Assembly: GCA_002305965.1 (NCBI GenBank)
Contig: DBRM01000046.1
Span: 1 to 21,939, forward strand
Length of the DNA stretch: 21,939 nt
Direction: 5' to 3'
From: Syntrophomonas sp. UBA1368
GTDB lineage: Bacteria > Bacillota > Syntrophomonadia > Syntrophomonadales > Syntrophomonadaceae
Both the position numbers and the translations under genes were made by a program. The notes beneath the pieces were generated by a model. It made no database searches and was not told the DNA's origin. It saw nothing but the letters and a program-made list of their open reading frames with translations. Shown one piece after another: positions 6,808 to 14,600 of this stretch (its first letter is position 1; every line of letters starts with the position of its first letter).

Positions 6808-7338
6808 ATGAATTCCAAGCCAAGCGGTCTGGGCAAAATCGTTTTTACAGAAGAACAAATCAAACAAAGGATTGAAGCAATAAGTGCGGAGATCAATCGT
6901 GATTATCAGGATAAAGAGCTGGTCATCGTCAGTGTCCTAAAAGGTGCTGTTTATTTTGTCACGGATCTTACCCGTCATTTGACGGTACCGGTAAGCATTG
7001 ATTTTCTTTCTATTGGATTATCGCCGGATCCTTCAGGGAAACCGGCAATAAAGATCCGAAAAGATCTGGATTTGGAATTAAAGGGCCGGCATGTGCTTTT
7101 AGTGGAGGATGTCATCGGCACCGGGTTTACCCTGGGTTATATTCTCCAGCACCTGGAAGCTATGCAGCCTGCCAGTTTAAAAATCTGTACATTATTGGAC
7201 AAACCAACTGACAGACTTATCACCATAAATATCGATTATCATTGTTTTACCATGCCGGATACATTCCTGATAGGTTACGGTCTTGATTACCGGGAACAAT
7301 ACCGCAATCTGCCTTATATTGCCGAATTTCATCGCTGA
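6808..7338 (+). CDS. HPRT-like phosphoribosyltransferase with altered active site
   Basis: The family converts hypoxanthine or guanine plus PRPP to IMP or GMP for purine salvage in the cytosol. The 176-residue protein has the type I phosphoribosyltransferase fold: the PPi loop VLKG (about 43-46), the PRPP loop VLLVEDVIGTGFTL (about 96-109), K132 in LLDKPTD, and F153 and D160 in PDTFLIGYGLDYRE for the base site. Two departures matter. The PRPP loop normally reads EDIIDTG, with the Asp as catalytic base; here that position is Gly104. The flexible-loop SSYG is replaced by GLSP. Activity and substrate are therefore uncertain; a binding or regulatory role is possible. The ATG at 6808 follows TTGGAGAAAA; a TTG at 6796 is an unlikely alternative. 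Confidence 0.85.
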   Translation: MNSKPSGLGKIVFTEEQIKQRIEAISAEINRDYQDKELVIVSVLKGAVYFVTDLTRHLTVPVSIDFLSIGLSPDPSGKPAIKIRKDLDLELKGRHVLLVEDVIGTGFTLGYILQHLEAMQPASLKICTLLDKPTDRLITINIDYHCFTMPDTFLIGYGLDYREQYRNLPYIAEFHR

Positions 7339-7540
7339 TATCAAGTATTTGAAAACCTTTTCACCTGCCTTTTGTTCCTTTCTATATTGATCTTCCTTTT
7401 ATTAATACGAATCTCTGACATCCACCACAAACAATTTTTTATAAAATTTACCCCCATGCTTAATAAATAAAATTCATTTGCCCCGGGAAAAATCATAAAA
7501 AAGCAGCCAACAGCAGGTTCAGTCAAGGGAGGTTCAAAAC

Positions 7541-8209
7541 GTGGATGGCAACACGAAAAGCGGTTATATATCATATCGCAAAGAAAACTCATTTAAGCTG
7601 ATATCAGAAGCAAATCTGATCAGACTGCAAAATTTAACAATGCAAAAAATCTGCAGGCATTTAGCGGACTTTGTATATAAAAATGCTTCTTTACTGGTGG
7701 TCCACAGGGAACTTGTTTCACCGCCAGCACTAACAGAATGTAATCTGGAAGTTGAATGTCAGTTGATAGATGTAAATTATAAAAAACAAATAAACCGGCT
7801 GAGCAATCTTGCTGTGGAAAGAATTGAAGAATTTTTCCGCAATGGTGCAAAATGTTTGGGTGTTTTTTACCAGAGTGAGCTGATCGCTTATTCCTGGTGT
7901 CATTATATCGATCATTATTTCCCCTTTTTTAATTATTATATAGACGTAACTGATGGAGTATATATTGGGCCGGATTTTGTATCAGCAGATTATAGAGGCA
8001 ACAGAATCCACGGCTATGTTTTGACCAGAATGTTTGCAATGTTATATGAAGATGGCTATCGATATGTTTTAGGCAGTGTTTTACACAACAATCATGCTTC
8101 CATCAAAGGTTTGAAAAGTGTTGGATTCACTCCCAAACAAAGGATCAAAACTGTTAAAATATTGAAGAAACCCGTTTACAAAACCATTCATATGATAGAA
8201 AACTGGTAA
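7541..8209 (+). CDS. GNAT-like acetyltransferase of unknown substrate
   Basis: A 222-residue protein whose C-terminal half resembles the Gcn5-related N-acetyltransferase fold. GVYIGPDFVSADYRGNRIHGYVL (about 139-161, key part YRGNRIHGYVL) matches the acetyl-CoA-binding strand-loop-helix, although the canonical Q/R-x-x-G-x-G/A is read as RGNRIHG, a loose match. NNHASIKGLKSVGF (about 183-196) is the typical GNAT motif B. The N-terminal 80 residues are not recognised. There is no signal peptide or membrane segment. The GTG start follows AAGGGAGG by 8 nt. The gene lies 200 nt after the HPRT-like gene with no clear terminator between, so linkage is possible but unproven. The substrate cannot be read from the sequence. 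Confidence 0.7.
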   Translation: MDGNTKSGYISYRKENSFKLISEANLIRLQNLTMQKICRHLADFVYKNASLLVVHRELVSPPALTECNLEVECQLIDVNYKKQINRLSNLAVERIEEFFRNGAKCLGVFYQSELIAYSWCHYIDHYFPFFNYYIDVTDGVYIGPDFVSADYRGNRIHGYVLTRMFAMLYEDGYRYVLGSVLHNNHASIKGLKSVGFTPKQRIKTVKILKKPVYKTIHMIENW

Positions 8210-8299
8210 AACAGGCTTCTCTTTCTTTACTTACACATTTCCTGCTTCCCCTCCATAAATTATTCTTAAAATCAGCTCGATTAACGCCCTTAAAATAAT

Positions 8300-8328
8300 T
8301 TTTCAATACTTATCCAATGTGTTAAAAT
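8300..8328 (+). promoter_or_regulatory. Sigma-A-type promoter of ttdAB
   Basis: TTTTCA (-35, 8300-8305, 4/6) and TAAAAT (-10, 8323-8328, 5/6) are separated by exactly 17 nt. The start codon is 34 nt after the -10. Confidence 0.55.
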
Positions 8329-8362
8329 TATATGAATTTTGCGATTGGGTGGAGTTGATGGA

Positions 8363-9262
8363 ATGACCAAAGAAGAAATGCGGGAAAAATTTATTGACAT
8401 CATTGCCAGGTTTACCGTTTATTCAGGAAAACATCTGCCGGATGATGTTCACGCCAAATTGACTGAACTTAGAAAAGTTGAAACTTCTGACATGGCCAAA
8501 ATTATATATGATGCGATGTTTGACAATCTTGAAATGGCAAAGGATTTAGACCGTCCCTGCTGTCAGGATACTGGTGTACTTCAGTACTTTGTCCAGGTTG
8601 GAACCGGTTTCCCTTTGATCGATGACATCGAATACTGCTTGCAGGAAGCGGTCAAAAGAGCAACCGTATTGGGCCCGCTGCGCCATAACGCAGTGGAAAT
8701 TTTTGATGAAAAAAATACCGGTAACAATGTGGGTACCAGGATCCCCTGGATCGACTGGGAAGTGATCCCCCACAGTGACGAAGTAAAAATATATGTATAT
8801 ATGGCGGGTGGCGGCTGCAGTCTCCCCGGTACCGCCAAAGTACTTATGCCCTTGGAAGGTTATGAAGGCATCGTGAAATTCGTCTTTGATCAGGTGACCT
8901 CCTATGGGATCAATGCCTGTCCCCCTCTCCTGATCGGAATCGGGATAGGCGGTTCGGTGGAAGTAGCGGCCAAATTATCAAAAAAAGCGCTGCTGCGCCC
9001 GCTGGGTACCCATAATCCTAATCCCCTCGCTGCCGAATTGGAGTCCAAAATCGAAGCAGGTTTGAATGCTATCCATATTGGTCCCGGCGGACTCAGCGGT
9101 GAAAACTCTGTGATGGGCGTCCATATTGAACAGGCGGCACGGCACCCTGCCACACTGGCAGTTGGTCTATCCACCGGATGCTGGGCACACCGGAGAGCAG
9201 TGATCAAAATCAATGCTGCCATGGAATATGAAACCATTTCACATAAAGGAGCGAAAATATGA
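8363..9262 (+). CDS. ttdA: L(+)-tartrate dehydratase, alpha subunit
   Basis: With the beta subunit this cytosolic [4Fe-4S] hydro-lyase converts L(+)-tartrate to oxaloacetate. The 299-residue protein aligns through its whole length with E. coli TtdA from memory: ETSDMAKIIYDAMFDN, RPCCQDTG, RHNAVEIFDEKNTG, MAGGGCSLPG, NPNPLAAELE and LSTGCWAHRR. The probable cluster ligands are C67 (CQDTG), C186 (ACPP) and C273 (GCWAH), matching class I fumarases. The ATG at 8363 follows GGTGGAG by 8 nt. The close relative, two-subunit class I fumarase, is the alternative; the WAHRR ending rather than the fumarase SCSADRN type favours tartrate dehydratase. The next gene overlaps by 4 nt. Confidence 0.88.
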   Translation: MTKEEMREKFIDIIARFTVYSGKHLPDDVHAKLTELRKVETSDMAKIIYDAMFDNLEMAKDLDRPCCQDTGVLQYFVQVGTGFPLIDDIEYCLQEAVKRATVLGPLRHNAVEIFDEKNTGNNVGTRIPWIDWEVIPHSDEVKIYVYMAGGGCSLPGTAKVLMPLEGYEGIVKFVFDQVTSYGINACPPLLIGIGIGGSVEVAAKLSKKALLRPLGTHNPNPLAAELESKIEAGLNAIHIGPGGLSGENSVMGVHIEQAARHPATLAVGLSTGCWAHRRAVIKINAAMEYETISHKGAKI

Positions 9263-9876
9263 GCAAAAGAATCTTGACTACGCCTATCAAGGACGCGGAT
9301 TTGGAATCATTACATATCGGCGATATCATATACCTCAACGGTTATCTGATCACGGGAAGGGACGACGTGCATCAGCGCCTGATCAAGCAGAACAAAGAAT
9401 TGCCGGTTGATCTGGCAGGTCTGGCTGTTTTTCATGCCGGACCTATCATGCAGAAGATAGAAGGCACTGAAGACAAATACCGGGTCATTTCCATTGGTCC
9501 GACCACCAGTATGCGCATGGAAAAATACGAGAAAGATTTTATTCCTCGTACCGGCGTAAAAATTATTGTAGGTAAAGGCGGTATGGGAGCTGATACGGCC
9601 CAGGCATGTAAAGAGCATAAAGCCATTCACACTGTTTTCCCCGGCGGTTGTGCCGTTTTGGCAGCCAAATGCGTTGAAGAAGTTGAACGGGTGGAATGGC
9701 TGGATCTGGGTATGCCGGAAGCCATGTGGGTGATGCGGGTCAAGGAGTTCGGCCCCTTGATCGTTTCCATCGATACACTGGGAAATAATCTGTTTGAAAA
9801 CAACAAAAAGCAGTTTAATCTTCGCAAAGACCTGATGGTGGAAGACATCTGCCAGTATGTAGATTATCTGGGATAA
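9259..9876 (+). CDS. ttdB: L(+)-tartrate dehydratase, beta subunit
   Basis: Beta subunit of the heteromeric Fe-S dehydratase encoded with ttdA. The 205 residues match E. coli TtdB in length and in blocks: ILTTPIKDADL at the start, GDIIYLNGYLITGRD, FHAGPI (about 55-60), GPTTSMRME, GKGGMG, FPGGCAVLAA and VKEFGPLIVSIDTLGNN. These form the swivelling C-terminal domain that corresponds to the C-terminal part of single-chain class I fumarases. The start codon overlaps the ttdA stop as ATGA, which implies translational coupling and equal subunit supply. A strong terminator follows. No tartrate transporter or LysR-type regulator (as in E. coli ttdR) is visible next to the pair. Confidence 0.9.
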   Translation: MSKRILTTPIKDADLESLHIGDIIYLNGYLITGRDDVHQRLIKQNKELPVDLAGLAVFHAGPIMQKIEGTEDKYRVISIGPTTSMRMEKYEKDFIPRTGVKIIVGKGGMGADTAQACKEHKAIHTVFPGGCAVLAAKCVEEVERVEWLDLGMPEAMWVMRVKEFGPLIVSIDTLGNNLFENNKKQFNLRKDLMVEDICQYVDYLG

Positions 9877-9887
9877 GCCATAGCGAA

Positions 9888-9918
9888 GGCGGCAGGAGTA
9901 ATAACCTGCCGCTTTTTT
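9888..9918 (+). terminator. Rho-independent terminator after ttdAB
   Basis: GCGGCAGG pairs with CCTGCCGC around an 8-nt loop and is followed by TTTTTTATT. It ends at the convergent ybaK stop codon. Confidence 0.92.
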
Positions 9919-9920
9919 AT

Positions 9921-10394
9921 TCAGCTTTTAACCAAATCATATACTTGGGCATTAACATAATTTATCAGATCTTCAGGTGCAATGATGATCATGGTTCCTC
10001 GTACACCGGCGCTGACACATATTTCTTCGAACAGCATAGCCGTTTCGTCGATAAAAGTCGGGAATTCCTTCTTCATTCCGATCGGTGAACAACCGCCGCG
10101 GATATAGCCGGTAATCCGCTGCAGGTCCTTTAAATGAATCATTTCGGCTTTCTTGTCATTGACCGCCCGGGCTGCTTTTTTAAGATCCACCTCAAAGTCA
10201 GAAGGTATGCAGCAAACGAAATAGCCCTGATTTTCCCCTTTAAGTACCAGGGTCTTGAAAACTTGCTCTGCCGGAATTCCCAACTGCTTTGCTACATGTT
10301 CCCCGGACAGATCATTTTCATCAACTTCATAGTCCTGGGTTCTAAAAGGGATCCCCCGGCTTTCCAATAACCTCATAACATTGGTTTTGATCAT
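9921..10394 (-). CDS. ybaK: YbaK/EbsC-family Cys-tRNA(Pro) deacylase-like protein
   Basis: Family members hydrolyse mischarged aminoacyl-tRNA in trans, classically Cys-tRNA(Pro), in the cytosol. The 157-residue length is normal. K47 in VFKTLV matches the essential Lys of YbaK; GGCSPIGM (about 100-107) is the conserved GGxSPIG loop; the N-terminal NVMRLLESRGIPF and the EHVAKQLGI block are typical. AGAGGAAA precedes the ATG. The gene begins 20 nt after the threonine aldolase stop codon and is probably its operon partner. It converges with ttdAB, and no terminator of its own was found. Specificity among the INS-like editing enzymes cannot be set by eye. Confidence 0.9.
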   Translation of the reverse strand: MIKTNVMRLLESRGIPFRTQDYEVDENDLSGEHVAKQLGIPAEQVFKTLVLKGENQGYFVCCIPSDFEVDLKKAARAVNDKKAEMIHLKDLQRITGYIRGGCSPIGMKKEFPTFIDETAMLFEEICVSAGVRGTMIIIAPEDLINYVNAQVYDLVKS

Positions 10395-10414
10395 GATTAT
10401 TTCCTCTTGGTTTT

Positions 10415-11449
10415 TTAATTTACATTCTGCAGACGTTTAAGATCTGCGATAAAATCTTGCACTGCTTCCTTGGGGGTCGCCCAGGAAGTGACCAGTCGAA
10501 TCACAGAATGATCCGGATCGATCCTGGTACCGATATTGAACATATATTTTTCCTGCAGAGATGCGATCAATGAATCAGGCAAAATAGGAAACTGCTGATT
10601 GGAGGGCGAATCAGTCAGGGAATCAAACCCGGCTTTCCGAATACCGTCCCGCAAAAGCATCGCCATGTCGTTGGCGTGGCGGGCCAGTTCGAAATATAGG
10701 TCGTCCTTAAATAGTTCAAGGAACTGTATGCCCAATATCCTTCCTTTGGCCAATAAAGCCCCCTTTTGCTTCATATGAAAGCGAAAATCTTCTTTCAGGT
10801 CCTCCCGGCATATTATCAATGCCTCCCCGATCAATGCACCGTTTTTGGTGCCGCCGATATAAAAAGCATCAAGCCATTTTGCCAGGTCAGCCAGTTTAAG
10901 GCCGCTGTTGCTGCAGCATAAAGCCGAACCCAGTCTGGCGCCATCCATAAAAAACAGCAACCGGTTTTTACGGCAAAAGCTGCTTAATTGTTCTATTTCT
11001 TCCCGGTCATATATGGTGCCTACTTCTGTGGAATTGGAGATATAGACCAGCCTGGGCTTGACCATGTGTTCATCACAATGTTCCTCCAATACCTTTTGCA
11101 GCATAGATGGTTTCAGTTTGCCGTCATCTACCTGAATGGAAATAACTTTATGTCCCGTGGCCTCGATGGCGCCGGTTTCGTGTACCAGAATATGCGCGGT
11201 TTCCGCGGCAATCACCGCTTCATGCGGTCTTAAGAAAGCTGAAATTGCTGTAAGATTCGTGTGGGTGCCTCCCGGCAGCAGGTGGATGTCTATATCATGC
11301 CGGCCTATATGTTTTCTCAGAAGTTCAATGGCTTCCAGAGTGTATCTATCTTCTCCGTAACCAATGGTTTGCTCCAGATTTGTATCAATCAGGGCTTTTA
11401 AGATTCTGGGATGGGCTCCTTCACTGTAATCATTGCAAAAACTGTACAT
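10415..11449 (-). CDS. ltaE: Low-specificity threonine aldolase (PLP-dependent)
   Basis: This fold-type I PLP enzyme cleaves L-threonine or L-allo-threonine to glycine and acetaldehyde in the cytosol. The start MYSFCNDYSEGAHPRIL is the usual family opening. Other marks are LPGGTHTNLTAI (58-69), H86 in the TAHILVHETGAIE segment, D169 and R172 in MDGARLGSAL, and the Schiff-base Lys202 in YIGGTKNGAL. The length of 344 residues is normal. A second in-frame ATG at 11461 directly abuts AGAAGG, too close to use that site well, so 11449 is preferred; the reading frame stays open further upstream to 11584 but overlaps the terminator there. The relation between aldolase and beta-eliminating lyase members makes the exact substrate provisional. 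ybaK follows after 20 nt. Confidence 0.9.
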   Translation of the reverse strand: MYSFCNDYSEGAHPRILKALIDTNLEQTIGYGEDRYTLEAIELLRKHIGRHDIDIHLLPGGTHTNLTAISAFLRPHEAVIAAETAHILVHETGAIEATGHKVISIQVDDGKLKPSMLQKVLEEHCDEHMVKPRLVYISNSTEVGTIYDREEIEQLSSFCRKNRLLFFMDGARLGSALCCSNSGLKLADLAKWLDAFYIGGTKNGALIGEALIICREDLKEDFRFHMKQKGALLAKGRILGIQFLELFKDDLYFELARHANDMAMLLRDGIRKAGFDSLTDSPSNQQFPILPDSLIASLQEKYMFNIGTRIDPDHSVIRLVTSWATPKEAVQDFIADLKRLQNVN

Positions 11450-11530
11450 AATCCTTTTCATCCTTCTTTCTTTTTCGCTGCTCAATTTGTTATTTAAATT
11501 TATCTTTGATAAATTGCGTATTTTAAAGTA

Positions 11531-11536
11531 ATTATA
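11531..11536 (-). promoter_or_regulatory. Candidate -10 element of ltaE-ybaK
   Basis: A perfect TATAAT on the minus strand, about 80 nt upstream of the ltaE start and downstream of the S-layer gene terminator. No good -35 is visible. Confidence 0.3.
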
Positions 11537-11573
11537 AAACAAAATCGATAAATTTGCTGGTTTAACCAAATAT

Positions 11574-11601
11574 AAAAAAGCCATCCCGCAGGATAGCTTT
11601 T
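11574..11601 (-). terminator. Rho-independent terminator of the giant surface-protein gene
   Basis: On the minus strand AAAAGCTATCC pairs fully with GGATGGCTTTT (one G-T pair) around a TGCG loop, followed by more T. It lies 30 nt after the stop codon. Confidence 0.88.
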
Positions 11602-11630
11602 CATTTATGACTTTTACCTTAATTTACGAA

Positions 11631-14600
11631 TTACCAGCTCAATACGTTTTCAATAAACTGCTTAAGAATTGTTGATACTTCTGCCCTAGTCGCTGTTCCT
11701 TGTGGATCGAAATTGCCGTCTTCACGGCCGGTAATGAGACCCGTCTGCCGGGCTTGCATTACATCTTCTGCTGCCCAGGAGCTAACGGCATCACTGTCTC
11801 TAAATTGCGATTTTGCACTTTCATTCTGCAATTTGATATTGGCATAATCAGCAAAGCGTAAGAGGATAGCTGCCATTTGTTCGCGGGTGACAGGGTCATC
11901 CGGTCCAAAAGATCCGTCACCATATCCGGCTATTATATCGTTGTCTGCAGCCCATTGTACATAGGGACTGTACCATTGGCCGACGGCAACGTCAGCAAAA
12001 TCGGAACCGCCGTAATTGCTGATATTTACGCCGAACATCCTGCCCAATACTGTCACGAACATCGCCCGGGTCATAGATATGTCGGGTGAGAATTCACCAT
12101 CGCCGGTGCCATAGAATAACTCGCGGGCAGTGGTGAATGTGATGTAATCAGCTGCCCAATGCTCATCAATATCGTTAAACTTCACTACATTGTCTCTGGC
12201 ATCAAAGACACTGAAATAGGCTGCATTGAATTTCATATTCCCTTTACCGTCCTTCATACTAAATGGCATGATCTTTCCGGTTTTTTTATCATAAACGATG
12301 GTTGCATCACTCATGGCGCCGTCAAAGGGATAAAGAGCCCGCAGTGGATGGAACAGATCATAGTCTTTAATTTCTTTGCCATCGATTGCCAGGGAAATCG
12401 CCATGCTGCCCAGCGTTATTTCAACATGAACGGTGTTTTCTTCACTTACTCCGAAAGTATTCAGCATTTCGCCGCTGATAATCACTGTTCCCAGTCCAAC
12501 TATTTTTATTCCCAGGATCTTGCCGTCTTTTTCCAGCCACTTACCTTCAACATCAAATCCGAAGCCGGTACAATCTTCTATTCCGCTCATATCGATGGTG
12601 ATATAAGTCTTTTCACTTGCCAGCAGCAGTTCTTCCATAATCTCATCTTCCAGCACAATGGAGGCGGTTTTACCTTTCATGGTATATGGTACCTTTACCG
12701 TAGTACTGTCAGAACTGGCGTTTATCGTTGGGACATTGACGGTTGGTGTCACAACACCACCACCGCCGCCTCCTCCGCTTCCGCCGCCGCCGCCGGCATA
12801 ATCAAATTCCGCACGGACAGTAACATTGCTGTACGGCATTATAAAATAAGTACTGACAGCACTGATTTCACCAATTGTAATATCAATACCGCCTTCCGCA
12901 GCCGTGATGTTCCAGGCTTTAAAGGTATAATTATTCTGGGGTGCTGCCTGAATCAGTACCTGTTCTCCGGGAATGGCTGATTCGCTGCCGGCAGAAATGA
13001 TTCCGCCTGATGACTGTATGAGGGTGACAGTATAGGTACCTAAAGGTCTTATGTCAGCAGATACACTGATATCTTCTTCCACACTTTCAACAATGTATGT
13101 CCAGCTTCCATCAGGGTTAACGGTACAATCTTCTTCAGAAAGCTGCGTCCCGTTAATGCTGACTGATGCCACATAATAACCCTGATCAGGTGTAACAGTG
13201 AATTCTGAACGCGTACCTTCGCAAACCTCATGGTCGTCAGTTTCTGCGTCATCGTAGTCATCCGGGGTATATACACCTGTTATTGAACCGTTTTCCGGGT
13301 CATCAAGAGTGATGATATACAGAATTGCTTTGATAAAGGATACTTCAACCGTAGTTTCACCTGATAAACCGGGGATTACCAGGACATTTCCGACCGTGTC
13401 ACTGTATTCTTCCTGTTCTTCCCCTCTGATAAACACTTTCCAGCCTGATGCCATATAACCCTGGTCAGGCTTTGCAGTAAATATCAGTTCAGAGCCGCCG
13501 CCCAGCTCTTCGCCGGAAGTGAATGAATTTTCATCTGCTTCTGCTTCCAGGCTTCCATATTCCTCACTACCTGCGGCTATCATATAATAAACATTATAGA
13601 ATGCAATGGAAGTAAAACTGACATGGACTATCATGTCTTCAGTCACATTGGTCAGCGGCCATGACTTGCTGGTTGTATAGGAAGATTTGCCGTCAGTATC
13701 CCAGCTTTCCACCATATAACCGCTGTCCGGATCCGCAATAAAGGTAACATCAGCGCCATATGGTACCAAAAGTGTATCTCCGCTGATCCCTGCTGTTTCT
13801 CCATTAATTTCTGCCTCTACTGATCCATTGTCACCGGCAGTTACAGTTATGGCCACCGGATCCCATAAGACAGCGGTAACGCTTAAATCCTCACCAAGAG
13901 CACTACATACCAGCACTTTTCCTGAAATCATACAGGCATTATCACCGTCAACTTCCCAGGTTTTAAAAGTGTATAATTCGCCCGGATCTACAGTTATAAT
14001 GATTTCAGATCCGCCGCTGACCAGATCACCGGAAGCAAAGGCAACCCCGTCAGCAGTAGCTGTAATACTGCCTTCTCCAACCAGATCATAATTCACAGTG
14101 AAAGATAATACTTCTGTTTCAGCGTTTATTTCAGTATCATTTTGCATCGTAAAACTGTATGTTTCCGGCACAGGTATAGTGCTATCTTCACTTCCGTCCA
14201 CAAACCATTTCTTAACTGAATATCCCGATGCAGCTGACACGTTTACCAGCGTGTCTCCTTTAATCAAATCACCGGATGAAACAACTGTGCCTCCTGCCTC
14301 AGCAACAAGATGTTCCCCCAAAGTCAGGCTGTAGCTGTCTCTTGCAAACACTGCCGTCAGTGTGCACGAATCATCCGGCATGGTAAATTTCAAAGGATTT
14401 GCTGCGAAAATCGTAACGGCTCCCGGCTGGGTCAGGCACCATTCCTCAAAATGCCAGCCATCATCAGCGTCTGCTGTAAAATTGATCTCAGCATCAGCTG
14501 CGATGATATCTCCGCTTTGTATATAAGTGTCGTTGGTTATCTTACCGTGTTCAGCAACCAAAGTCAGAGAATTATTCTTCAGCCCAAATACAGCTTTAAT

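Noticed and set aside
7341..7592. 83-codon open frame on the minus strand
   Set aside because: It covers intergenic DNA and the GNAT start in antisense, with no ribosome binding site or recognisable sequence.
12757..12795. GC-rich triplet-repeat-like tract
   Set aside because: It simply encodes the poly-Gly linker (GGGGGSGGGGGGG) of the surface protein; it is not a separate repeat element.
12159..12980. 273-codon open frame on the plus strand
   Set aside because: It lies antisense to the well-supported giant surface-protein gene, has no family resemblance and no good ribosome binding site; it is a shadow of the repeat-rich coding strand.
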